From NCBI GenBank assembly GCA_025351525.1, contig JANXVV010000551.1, positions 1 through 22,927 on the forward strand: a stretch of DNA of 22,927 bases. The letters are read 5' to 3'. Of this stretch, positions 5,938 through 13,838 are shown one piece after another. Positions within the stretch are counted from its first letter, which is position 1; every line of letters begins with the position of its first letter. Both the position numbers and the translations under genes were made by a program. The notes beneath the pieces were generated by a model. That model ran no database searches. It saw only the letters and a list, made by a program, of their open reading frames with translations, and was not told the DNA's origin. Source of the stretch: Humisphaera sp. Lineage in GTDB: Bacteria > Planctomycetota > Phycisphaerae > Tepidisphaerales > Tepidisphaeraceae.

Positions 5938-7827
5938 TCAAGGGTGTGAGTCCTTCGTCTTTGTCGTCCAGTCCGCCGACGCCTTTGCATCCGAGCCGGT
6001 CAGTTCGATCGTGGCAATGTTCGGCGTGTGATTACCCGGGAACGCCAAACGCACATGCACCAGTCGACCTCGGACAGGCAACTCTACCCGCAAATCCTGC
6101 CAGTCTGTTTGGGCAGCGAGACTGAACGATGTGCTCTGGCCGGCGACGAAGTCAGTCTGCTCACTGGTACGCCAAGAGAATTCGCCCGCGCCTCCGGCAG
6201 GACAGCGAACTCGCAAAGTGGCCGTCACCGGCCCGGTAAGCTTCAGATTGTTCCGCGTAATGAACGGCTTGGCTGCGTTCTTTCCGGTATGGATTTGCAG
6301 CGCTCCATCGGTCACGACAAGTGTGCAATTGCGACCCAGCCACCCTTGAGTGGCATTGACTTCGCCCGCAGCGGAGGCAGCGGTGTTTACGGCCGGATGT
6401 ATGGGAGGCCGTATGCCCGTCACGGCGGGGCCGAGAACGTGTTCATCGAAAAACTTCTGGTCCTCGCCCACTACGCTACGGGGCAGGCCGGGCGGCGGCA
6501 GCGTGGCGTTCCAAGCCATCAGTTGCTTCTCGAGATCCGCCGCGACCTGCGGGAATTTGTCGATCAGATTATGGGTTTCGGCCTGTCCGTCCGGCTCGTT
6601 CATGTCGAACAGGTAACGTTCGTCCTTGCCGAGCAGGATCAGTTTCCAGTGACTGGCGCGGATGGCGGCCTGAGAGCGCCAGCGCCAGAACAAGGCGTCG
6701 TGCGGGTTACCGGGTTTTGTGCCCTGGACGAATGGAATGAGGTTCACGCCGTCGAGCTTTTCGTCGCCCGGAAGGCCCGCAAGCGCGATGGCCGTCGCCG
6801 CGACATCAAGGTTGATGACGGGCGGCTCATACGTCTTTCCCGCGGGCAGAGTGCCGGGCCAGACGGCCATGAAGGGCGTGCGAATACCACCATCGGTGAG
6901 CATTCCCTTCTCACCGACGAGTGGGAGATTGAGTGACCCGTTCCACGCACCGGCCTTCAGCGGGGCGCCATTGTCGCTGATGAAGAAGATGAGGGTGTTC
7001 TTTTCGATCCCTTCGGCCACCAGTTTGGCACGCAGCTTGCCGATGCCGTCGTCCATCGCGGCGATCATCGCGATCGCCTGACGCCGTTCTTTCGGAAGAT
7101 TCTCCGGTGTCTTCGAAAACCACGGCTCGGGCGATTCCAGCGGCACGTGCGGCGTGAAATAAGCGAGGTATAGAAAAAAAGGATCGCGCTTGTGGCGATC
7201 GACGAACGAGAGGGCGGCGTCGGTCTGCCAGACGCAACGGAAGCGTTTGTCGGTGAGCGTCTGCGGGGCGTTAGGGAGTTTGTTGCCCGCAAGGTCGTGT
7301 GAGGCGACGAAGCTGTTCATCGCGCCGGTGTAGTACTCATCAAATCCCTGCGCAAGCGGAAAGAACGCAAGTGCCCCTGCTTTCCGATTCGCGCCCGCTT
7401 CGTTGTCGCCCCCCTTTGCCGGCGGTGGTTCGAGGTGCCACTTGCCCACCTGGCACGACACATACCCCGCGGGCTTGAGCCGCTCCGCAATCGTAAGCTC
7501 GGCCAGCGGCAGTGGACCCTTGGTGTTGTCTTCAACGCCAAATCGCTGCTGATATCGCCCCGTGATGACCCCCGCACGGGACGGCACACATTGCGGCGCG
7601 CTGACATAGCCATGCACGAACCGCACGCCATCGCGAGCCAGCGCGTCGAGGTTCGGCGTGCGAATATCCTTGTCGACGCCCTGGGCACCGAGGTCGGCGT
7701 AGCCGTGATCGTCACTGTAGATGAGGATGATGTTGGGTCTTACGCCCATTGGCGTTGCCGGCTCAGCCGCAGCTGCACGGCCACATAGGAAACTCGACAA
7801 CAACCCGAGACTAAAGAGCAGTTTCAC
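5938..7827 (-). CDS. Secreted sulfatase C with extra C-terminal domain
   Basis: A 629-residue secreted type I sulfatase. I start at GTG 7827 because AAAGGA lies 6 nt upstream; the in-frame TTG at 7833 abuts that ribosome site. A signal peptide (VKLLFSLGLLSSFLCGRAAA) precedes RPNIILIYSDDHGYADLG (metal ligands D39, D40). The formylglycine motif is C80 in CVPSR. GKWHLEPP, SDNGAP and NASHWKL-type late motifs (ASHWKLILL) are in place. Residues about 494-629 form an added domain (GWLGRNCTLVVTDGALQ to DWQDLRVELP) with alternating beta-strand pattern, homologous to the end of sulfatase D. It follows D by 79 nt and is probably cotranscribed. Family role: sulfate-ester hydrolysis in the periplasm or outside the cell. 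The substrate is unknown. Confidence 0.93.
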   Translation of the reverse strand: MKLLFSLGLLSSFLCGRAAAAEPATPMGVRPNIILIYSDDHGYADLGAQGVDKDIRTPNLDALARDGVRFVHGYVSAPQCVPSRAGVITGRYQQRFGVEDNTKGPLPLAELTIAERLKPAGYVSCQVGKWHLEPPPAKGGDNEAGANRKAGALAFFPLAQGFDEYYTGAMNSFVASHDLAGNKLPNAPQTLTDKRFRCVWQTDAALSFVDRHKRDPFFLYLAYFTPHVPLESPEPWFSKTPENLPKERRQAIAMIAAMDDGIGKLRAKLVAEGIEKNTLIFFISDNGAPLKAGAWNGSLNLPLVGEKGMLTDGGIRTPFMAVWPGTLPAGKTYEPPVINLDVAATAIALAGLPGDEKLDGVNLIPFVQGTKPGNPHDALFWRWRSQAAIRASHWKLILLGKDERYLFDMNEPDGQAETHNLIDKFPQVAADLEKQLMAWNATLPPPGLPRSVVGEDQKFFDEHVLGPAVTGIRPPIHPAVNTAASAAGEVNATQGWLGRNCTLVVTDGALQIHTGKNAAKPFITRNNLKLTGPVTATLRVRCPAGGAGEFSWRTSEQTDFVAGQSTSFSLAAQTDWQDLRVELPVRGRLVHVRLAFPGNHTPNIATIELTGSDAKASADWTTKTKDSHP

Positions 7828-7906
7828 GCGCAATCCTTTCCGAAACTCAAGCCTTTCGGCGGCGAAATCGAGCCGGGCATTTCAGCGTGGTATCGGCGAG
7901 CGGGTC

Positions 7907-9838
7907 TCATTTGAAATCCCAGCGCCTAGGCTTCTCCGCCGTCTTCAGCTCAATCGACTTGACCTGTACCTCCTGGCTTTGCGCGGGGAGATAGATGCGA
8001 AGAATGCCGACGGTGACGTCACCCGGGATTTGCACGGAGATGTCTTGCCAGTCCGTGCCGGCTGCGAGTTTGAACGGGACCGATTGCGGCTCGCCGGGCG
8101 TCTTGCCGCCCGCAAGCCACTCCACCTTTCCGTCGCCGCCTGCGGCGCAGCGGGCACGCAAGGTGACTTCACCGGGCCCCTTCGTCCCGGCACTCATGCC
8201 GAGGAACGGGGTGGTCCCTTTACCCGTGACGACCAGGGCTCCATCCTTCATGGTGGCAACGCATTGACGCTGGGTCCATCCGAGCGTGGGTGATTTTGAT
8301 GCGTTGGCCGCCTTGGTGGCGTCGCCCTTTGCGCCGGGCGCCTTGGTCGGGTCATAAGCGGGGTTCAACTTTGGAATGACCGCGTCGGTCCCTTTCAGGA
8401 AGCCGCTGATCAGCTCATTCAGCTCACGGACCAGCTCCGGCTTATCCGCAGCGATATTTCTCGTTTCGCCCAGATCGTCCTTCAGGTTGTACAGTTCGAG
8501 CTTGTCGCTCGCATCGGCGTTGCCGGCGAACAGGCGAATCAGCTTCCAGTCACCCCGTCGAACATAGGTTCCGGGGTGCTGGCCACTGGCGGGTGTGTCG
8601 TGGGGGAAGTGGCAGAAGATCGCGTCGCGCGGAAGCGTGCCACCCTTGATGGCCGGCACGATGCTGATGCCGTCGGGCTTCGCCGCTGCGGGCAGCGGCA
8701 CGCCGACCATGTCCAGGATCGTGGGCAGCCAATCGATGCTCTGGATGATCGTGTCGTTGGTGGTGCCTGCCTTGGTCACGCCAGGCCAGATGACCATGCA
8801 CGGCTCGCGCGTCCCGCCTTCGTAGAGGCTGGCTTTGCCGTTGCGCAGCGGGAGGTTGCTGGTTGGCGGCCAGTGCATGTCGGCTTGGAAGCGGGCGCTC
8901 TTGTGCTCGGTGTGGGCTCCTTCGGTGTCGCTGTCGACGCCGCCCCAACTGACACCGCCGTTGTCGGAGAAGAAGACGATGATCGTCTTGTCCAGGAGGC
9001 CGTCCCGTTCGAGCTCGGCCATCACTCGGCCAACCCCGTCGTCCAGGCTCTCGACCATCGCGGCGTAGACTGGGTTGCGCTGCGGATTCTTCGGGTCGGC
9101 CAGCTTGCGGTATTTGGCGACGAGTTCGTCCTTGGCGTCATAAGGAGCATGCACGCTGAACTGCCAGTAGCTCGCGAAGAAAGGGTGGTCTTTGTTCTGG
9201 TGGATGAAATCGACGACGTGTTGCGAGAGGGTGTCTTCGATGTGCTCGCCCGGCTCGCCCGAAACGCCCAGCGATGCGGGGAACTTCCACGGCGCGACGT
9301 AACTACCCGCCGGCCCCGGCCCGGGCCAGTGCGGCCAGTCCACCTCATACCCCTGTTGCAACGGCGAGTATGGCTCTGCGCCAAGGTGCCATTTCCCAAA
9401 GTGACCCGTGTGATAGCCGGCGTCGTGGAGGACCTTGGGCAAGGTGACATAGTCGGTCTTCAGGCGGGTCAGGCTCTCGGCGACAAGCACGCGCTGCCTG
9501 GGGTTCCCCTTGGAAAGCTGCTTCTCAAGGATGACCTGCGGCAGGTGACAGGCGGGTGCGGTGATACCCGTGCGTGCCGGCCACAAACCCGTGAGGATGC
9601 TGCTCCGCGTGGGGGAACAGAGCGGGTTGGCTGCGTAAGCCTGGGTGAACCGCACGCCGCGCGATGCCAGCTTGTCGAGATTCGGAGTCTGGTAGTAGGT
9701 GCTGCCGTAGCAGCCCAAGTCACGCCAACCAAAATCGTCGGCAAGGATGAAGACGACGTTGGGTGGGCGGTCGGCCGCACGAGCCGAAACGCCGGCAACG
9801 AGCAGAAGGAGGAGAAACAAGAATGACACGTACTTCAA
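7907..9838 (-). CDS. Secreted sulfatase D with extra C-terminal domain
   Basis: A 643-residue secreted type I sulfatase, first gene of the minus-strand run. The start is TTG 9838, preceded by GAGG with a 9-nt gap; the protein then begins with a clear signal peptide (MKYVSFLFLLLLLVAGVSARA). Metal ligands D34 and D35 lie in ILADDFGWRDLG and the formylglycine motif is C74 in CSPTR. GKWHLGAEPYSPLQQG and FFSDNGGVSWGG follow. It is a close paralog of sulfatase F, sharing CHLPxVxLEK, AESLTRLKT and NPAYDP near the catalytic-domain end. Unlike F it continues after a Lys/Ala/Pro linker into a domain at about 518-643 (GWTQRQCVATMKDGALVV to DWQDISVQIP), matching the end of sulfatase C. The domain may bind carbohydrate, but this is inference. 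Confidence 0.93.
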   Translation of the reverse strand: MKYVSFLFLLLLLVAGVSARAADRPPNVVFILADDFGWRDLGCYGSTYYQTPNLDKLASRGVRFTQAYAANPLCSPTRSSILTGLWPARTGITAPACHLPQVILEKQLSKGNPRQRVLVAESLTRLKTDYVTLPKVLHDAGYHTGHFGKWHLGAEPYSPLQQGYEVDWPHWPGPGPAGSYVAPWKFPASLGVSGEPGEHIEDTLSQHVVDFIHQNKDHPFFASYWQFSVHAPYDAKDELVAKYRKLADPKNPQRNPVYAAMVESLDDGVGRVMAELERDGLLDKTIIVFFSDNGGVSWGGVDSDTEGAHTEHKSARFQADMHWPPTSNLPLRNGKASLYEGGTREPCMVIWPGVTKAGTTNDTIIQSIDWLPTILDMVGVPLPAAAKPDGISIVPAIKGGTLPRDAIFCHFPHDTPASGQHPGTYVRRGDWKLIRLFAGNADASDKLELYNLKDDLGETRNIAADKPELVRELNELISGFLKGTDAVIPKLNPAYDPTKAPGAKGDATKAANASKSPTLGWTQRQCVATMKDGALVVTGKGTTPFLGMSAGTKGPGEVTLRARCAAGGDGKVEWLAGGKTPGEPQSVPFKLAAGTDWQDISVQIPGDVTVGILRIYLPAQSQEVQVKSIELKTAEKPRRWDFK

Positions 9839-9917
9839 AATAAACTACCTCACCTTTCTATTCGAACTTCCATCATCACGACCTTTCGATCAACCATCAA
9901 CCGCCTCCTGTATTTCG

Positions 9918-9946
9918 AGCCTACTCCGCCGGTATAACCAGGTCAA
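9918..9946 (-). promoter_or_regulatory. Possible promoter of the D-C-B-A sulfatase run
   Basis: On the minus strand TTGACC (9941-9946) is followed after 17 nt by TAGGCT (9918-9923). This keeps the key T, A and T positions of a -10 but is otherwise weak. It would give a leader of about 70 nt before the TTG start of sulfatase D. No operator symmetry was seen around it. Confidence 0.3.
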
Positions 9947-10065
9947 TCGACACGGGCGTGTCTTGGGGCTTTGTGATACATTGAGCCCGAAACCGCTCCG
10001 GCGAGCCGCAACGCCGCGGCCGTTGCGGATGGTGTCCGACCCCTCTGCGAAGGACAATTGCTCCA

Positions 10066-10890
10066 ATGAGCCAAATGACAATCCGCAGTCTGTGCGTCCT
10101 GTGCAGCACCTTGCTACTGTTTCCGCTGAGCTTGATGGCGGCATAACCAGCGGTGCCGGACCAGAATCCAGCACCGATGGCGAGCTTCGGGCCGACTGGA
10201 TCGGCTTTGACCAGCCTCATCCCGCCACCCCGCACGGCGACGATTGGTTTGACATTGAACAGGCCCACTGGATTTGCCATCCCGCGTCGAAAAAAGGCGA
10301 GAGGTTTGTGGCCTTCTATCGGACGACCTGCCAGGTGCCACCGGACGCAAGCCGGGTCACGATCGGCATGGCCGCAAATTTCGTGGGGCAGTTGTTCGTG
10401 AACGGCATCGAGGTGTTCCAAGCGGGGAGATCCGCGGTGACACGGAAGCTGCCTACGCCCTTGTATGTCGCTATCATCTCTACGAGCCAGCGCAGGAACC
10501 GCTGATGCGCGCTAAGTTTCACCATCGCATGCAGGCCGACGAATTCCGTGTGCTGACTGGTTTCAACGGCACCGGCGACCTGTTGCCGGGACTGACCGCC
10601 ATCGGGCTGGCGTTCGACGCCGCCCAAACCCTGCTCAACGAAGAATCTCCAGGGTGGGGTGCAATGGTGAAATTGGGGGCGACGACGATTTGGGAACACT
10701 GGGATGGCAAGAAAGCCGACGGCACCTTTCTGGAGCCGAACGTGAACTCCTTCAATCACTACACGTTTGGTGGTTGCGGCGAGTGGATGATGGGCTATCT
10801 CGTGGGATTGCGGGCTGAAACACCGGGACTCAAGGCAGTTCACGTCGAGCCGGTCATCGTCCCCGGTCTGACAATGGCGGACGGCGTCCC
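10066..10890 (+). pseudogene. GH78 alpha-L-rhamnosidase, degraded remnant
   Basis: ATG 10066 opens a signal peptide (MSQMTIRSLCVLCSTLLLFP) that stops at TAA 10144-10146. In the next frame ADWIGFDQPHPATP, AHWICHPASKKGERFVAFYR and LFVNGIEVFQAG match the N-terminal region of family 78 rhamnosidases. Near 10430 the sequence jumps frame to EAAYALVCRYHL, TGFNGTGDLLPGL, GATTIWEHWDGKK and NSFNHYTFGGCGEWMMGYLVGL. These are the end of the (alpha/alpha)6 catalytic domain and the start of the C-terminal domain. Roughly 500 residues are missing between the parts. The 3' end fades out near 10885, where a convergent gene takes over. Intact GH78 enzymes remove terminal L-rhamnose from polysaccharides or glycosides. 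This copy cannot be functional. Confidence 0.85.
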
Positions 10891-11160
10891 GCACTCCGGG
10901 CACCGGTCGGGCGTGGCGCGAAGGTCGTATCCACACTTGACGCACGACCCGTTGGCCCGGCGCTGCGCACGCCGCAGCTCGGTCACCTTTCGGTAAGTCA
11001 GAGGCAGGCTGACCAGCGAGAGCACGATCGATGGAAAGAATGCATGCCAAGTATTGCGCCACGGGGGGTTGATACCCATGATCGTTCCGAGGAACAGGGC
11101 AATGCTCAGCATGTTGGGGATGTCGGAGTTCAGAAAGATGCGCTTAATTTTGTTCATCAT
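10840..11160 (-). CDS. Small membrane protein with CxxCGYDLR zinc ribbon (1)
   Basis: A 106-residue protein. The start is ATG 11160 (MMNKIK), with AGGAGA 5 nt upstream. Two hydrophobic segments (about residues 17-30 and 41-55) suggest a two-helix membrane anchor. They precede a cytoplasmic-type zinc ribbon, CVKCGYDLRA with RCPECG (C73, C76, C87, C90). This ribbon is common in planctomycete small membrane proteins of unknown role. The last dozen residues (AIVRPGTMTGST) are encoded by the antisense of the rhamnosidase remnant, so the tail was probably acquired by a deletion that joined the two genes. It follows the putative anti-sigma gene but is separated from it by a strong hairpin. No function is known to me. 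Confidence 0.75.
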   Translation of the reverse strand: MMNKIKRIFLNSDIPNMLSIALFLGTIMGINPPWRNTWHAFFPSIVLSLVSLPLTYRKVTELRRAQRRANGSCVKCGYDLRATPDRCPECGTPSAIVRPGTMTGST

Positions 11161-11200
11161 TCGCTCTCCTGTGGAGGTCGCGTATTTCGCAGCACAATGA

Positions 11201-11229
11201 GTGCGGGGCCGAGCAGCTCGGCCCCGCAC
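11201..11229 (-). terminator. Perfect 14-bp GC-rich hairpin after the anti-sigma gene
   Basis: GTGCGGGGCCGAGC (11201-11214) and its exact inverse (11216-11229) flank a single A; the terminal loop would be a few bases. On the minus strand it lies 18 nt after the stop of the putative anti-sigma gene and 40 nt before the zinc-ribbon gene. The following TCATTGTGC is not a full U tract, so it is a probable terminator or processing hairpin. Confidence 0.6.
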
Positions 11230-11247
11230 ACGTCGTTGCACTCATGG

Positions 11248-12462
11248 TCAGTGGCCGCTGATCTCCGCCTGAGTTGCGTCTCGGATGCTCAAGTCTCCGA
11301 AGACCGCCCGATAGGCCTGGCGGTCCTTGCCGCGAGTCCAGAACACGATCTTTGCCGTATCGCCCAGGCGGGCGTCGCCGGGCGTGTAGTCGTACTCCTT
11401 CCCCTTCGAATGGCTCTCCAGTGAGGACGTCAGGATACCGGCGTCACTGATCGCCTGGCGCTCTTTTGGGTCTAGCTCGGCGTTGTTACTGTCCTTGGTC
11501 AGGACAATCACGAGGTCCGCCGAATCGGTCAGCGATTTCGGGAAGTGCCCGTTCGCCCGCTTGGCGTAGACTCGAAGCAGGCCGGCGACCGCCTCACAAG
11601 GATCAACCTTGGCCGGCGCTTCGACGGTGGCGGTTTCCACGGTGTAGCCCTTCGGAGGCGTCAGGCTGAAGATCGCATCGTCCAGCGGGCGGTCGAACAC
11701 CAGGTCGGTCAGCACCATCTTCACCTCTTGCCCGTCCGCCGACGCCGACGATTCAATCCGCAGGGGAAGACCCGATTTGGGATCCACCCACATCGAGATG
11801 TGCTGAACATCTTGCTGCATTTCGAAGCCCTTGGCGTTGACATCACCGATCTTGAGGTCGGCAATCGGGGTGCCCTTCGCATCGGCCAGCTTCTTAAAGC
11901 CCTCCGCAGTATCAAATGAGCCTCCGCCTTCCGGCAAGCCGCCGATCACAGTCACTAGATGAGCGGTTTTAGGATTCGGCGACCACGAGAGGATTTTACC
12001 GGCCACCGCGTCGGTGATCATCACGCCAAACGCAGTGTCCACGCGAGCATGTCCAGGCTCTTTGATAGAGATGGTGGATGAGCCAAAGGGTGCCTCCTTG
12101 CCGTTGATGACGGTCGTCATCCGATATTGGATCGTCTGCGCGGACTTGATGTGCTCCGCCACGTTGGCGTAGCTGATGCCTGATCCGGCACTCAGAAGAA
12201 GCAGCAAGGCCCAGACCATCATGCCGCCTGTGCTCAAAGTGAGCGTCGCGGCGATTTTATGAACGCGTATCATGTGCAATGTCCTTTCCAGGAAACTAAC
12301 GGGGGACTGAGGCACGGGCACACAACGCAACAGAGCGTTTAGTACATGCCGGTGAACCTCGGGGGTAGGACCCTCGACATCGTTCTCTTCGCGGATGGCT
12401 GATAAGGAGCGGGCGAGGACGTCGTTCGGGGCCGATTCTCGGTCGTCTATTAAAGAGTCCAT
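11248..12462 (-). CDS. Membrane-anchored putative anti-sigma factor, LolA/RseB-like
   Basis: A 404-residue protein whose ATG (12462) lies inside the end of the sigma-factor gene, 13 bp overlapping, with GAGGAGG 7 nt upstream. This suggests translational coupling. The N-terminal 65 residues are soluble and acidic, as in anti-sigma domains, but carry no recognisable zinc HxxxCxxC motif. One membrane helix follows (about 70-92, VWALLLLLSAG). The outer part begins SYANVAEHIKSAQTIQYRMT and has MWVDPKSGLPLRIE and DLVFDRPLDDAIFSL, a pattern of LolA/LolB/RseB-like lipoprotein-binding beta folds in planctomycete proteins. The far C-terminus (about 290-404) is a separate unrecognised segment. Its role as anti-sigma factor rests on gene order and topology. 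Confidence 0.65.
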   Translation of the reverse strand: MDSLIDDRESAPNDVLARSLSAIREENDVEGPTPEVHRHVLNALLRCVPVPQSPVSFLERTLHMIRVHKIAATLTLSTGGMMVWALLLLLSAGSGISYANVAEHIKSAQTIQYRMTTVINGKEAPFGSSTISIKEPGHARVDTAFGVMITDAVAGKILSWSPNPKTAHLVTVIGGLPEGGGSFDTAEGFKKLADAKGTPIADLKIGDVNAKGFEMQQDVQHISMWVDPKSGLPLRIESSASADGQEVKMVLTDLVFDRPLDDAIFSLTPPKGYTVETATVEAPAKVDPCEAVAGLLRVYAKRANGHFPKSLTDSADLVIVLTKDSNNAELDPKERQAISDAGILTSSLESHSKGKEYDYTPGDARLGDTAKIVFWTRGKDRQAYRAVFGDLSIRDATQAEISGH

Positions 12463-12977
12463 GATCGAACCTCCTCAGTGGAGTTGGGCCGCGGGGCCAG
12501 TAGGTCCCGCAGACGCCGCCTTGCCCTGGCCAGCCACATGCCGACCAGGTCTTGAGAAACGTCCATTTCGTCGGCAATCTCCCGATAGCTCCAACCTTCG
12601 CGACAAAACAGCCAGAAGACTTCCGCTTGATTTTGCGGGAGTTGAGCCACTGCCGATCGCAGGCGTTCGGCAAGTTCGGCGTTCTCCGCCTGATCGAGCG
12701 GCGTGTTAGCAGAAGCGTGCGGACGATCGTGGATCAGATTCGCCTCGTGATTGTTCCTGCGAACGCGCTTGCGCAGCCGGTCGATCGCCCGGTTTGCGGC
12801 AAGCCGCTGCAACAACGAACGCCAGTTTCGGACGGGCCTTGTCTTCGAGTATTCCAAGGCGGCCAAGCACGCGTCCTGAAAGCACTCGTCAGTGTCGGCC
12901 CGATTCCGCAACACCCGCCAGGCGGTTTGCCAGGCGGACGGTCCATCACGGGTCAAGATCTCTTTCCAATCAATCAT
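12450..12977 (-). CDS. ECF-type RNA polymerase sigma factor (with anti-sigma)
   Basis: A 175-residue ECF sigma factor. Start ATG 12977 (MIDWKEIL) has GGAG 7 nt upstream; a longer frame to 13034 is less likely. Region 2 is seen around DTDECFQDACLAALEYSKT and WRSLLQRLAANRAIDRLRKR. Region 4 has LPQNQAEVFWLFCREGWSYR, then a helix-turn-helix (EIADEMDVSQDLVGMWLARA) and a basic end. It is divergent from the second ECF gene 179 nt away, with no shared operator seen. The overlapping membrane protein downstream is the likely anti-sigma partner. Targets are unknown; planctomycetes have very many such factors. Confidence 0.9.
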   Translation of the reverse strand: MIDWKEILTRDGPSAWQTAWRVLRNRADTDECFQDACLAALEYSKTRPVRNWRSLLQRLAANRAIDRLRKRVRRNNHEANLIHDRPHASANTPLDQAENAELAERLRSAVAQLPQNQAEVFWLFCREGWSYREIADEMDVSQDLVGMWLARARRRLRDLLAPRPNSTEEVRSWTL

Positions 12978-13156
12978 CCACGGCTCCAACCAACCAACCG
13001 TTCTGTCGAAAATGATGTCGTTCGACCCGGCCAATATCTAACGCTCAAAATTATTCGCCGCCACCCCCGAATCGGCATCCAAAGCCACCGCGTGATTTCT
13101 GTGACGATCCAGTTTCTCGCGCTGTTATCCTATGGAAGCAGTGTCAGGAGCGTCGA

Positions 13157-13627
13157 ATGGATGAGGATCAGAACGAGCATTTGGCCCGGCAGTGGACAGC
13201 GGCACAGCGATCCGTGAGTGCGTACATTTTTTCCCTGGTTCCCAACTTCCACGAAGCCGAGGAAATCCTGCAGCGTGTCGCCGTCGTACTGGTACGCAAG
13301 TTCGAGCAGTACGATCGAAACACCCCTTTCGTCGCATGGGCGATTCGCGTGGCACAGTACGAAGTAATGTATTACCGCCGGCAGCGGGCAGCGGATCGAC
13401 ACATATTCGACGGCCATCTGATGGAGCAGGTCACCGAGGCGCACGTCGGGCTGGCGGACCAAGCCACTCCTGCCGCAGAGGCGTTGCGCGAATGCCTGAA
13501 ACGAGTGACGGGTCGATCCCGGCAGGCGATCGACTTGCACTACGGCGAAGGGCTCAAGCCGGCCGTTGTCGCTGAAAAGCTCGGTGTCGGCGCGGGGGCG
13601 GCCCGGATGCTGCTCCTGCGGGTATGA
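13157..13627 (+). CDS. ECF-type sigma factor, short C-terminus, no FecR partner
   Basis: A 156-residue sigma factor with ATG 13157 and GGAG 7 nt upstream. EAEEILQRVAVVLVRKFEQY and FVAWAIRVAQYEVMYYRRQR mark region 2 of the family I know as the Rhodopirellula/Verrucomicrobium sigma-70 group (TIGR02989-like). Region 4 has RSRQAIDLHYGEGLKPAVVA and EKLGVGAGAARMLLLRV, where the stop falls. Family members usually continue about 10-20 residues after this helix (an RxxLxxC-type end), so the C-terminus is clipped by a TGA or a small rearrangement. These genes are normally followed by a FecR-domain gene; here the next gene is sulfatase E, 211 nt on. It may still bind DNA, but activity is uncertain. Confidence 0.8.
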   Translation: MDEDQNEHLARQWTAAQRSVSAYIFSLVPNFHEAEEILQRVAVVLVRKFEQYDRNTPFVAWAIRVAQYEVMYYRRQRAADRHIFDGHLMEQVTEAHVGLADQATPAAEALRECLKRVTGRSRQAIDLHYGEGLKPAVVAEKLGVGAGAARMLLLRV

Positions 13628-13735
13628 ACGCTCCAGTGAAGTGGCGCCCCATCGCGACGACAACCGCCCTCGTTCGCACTGACCTGTCAGGCAGCGGGGA
13701 AGCCATGCGGCCCCGTCTGCTCTTCGTAAAAGTTT

Positions 13736-13763
13736 TTGACGTGGCGTAGGCGAGCATTATTAT
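13736..13763 (+). promoter_or_regulatory. Sigma70-like promoter for the E-F-G sulfatase run
   Basis: TTGACG (13736-13741) is followed after 16 nt by TATTAT (13758-13763), both close to consensus, with an A/T-rich flank (TTATTATAAG) unusual for this GC-rich region. An alternative -10, TTATAA at 13760-13765, gives an 18-nt spacer. Transcription would start about 13770, leaving a leader near 70 nt before ATG 13839. Confidence 0.6.
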
Positions 13764-13838
13764 AAGTACGTGAGGCCGACCGGCATTTACGCACTAACGT
13801 TACCCACTTGTCTATCGCGATCATCCCCTCAGGAAAAC

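Noticed and set aside
9747..10505. A 252-codon plus-strand frame as one gene
   Set aside because: Its first third overlaps the start of sulfatase D on the other strand and has no sense as protein. Only the part after about 10180 is rhamnosidase-like, and it belongs to a pseudogene.
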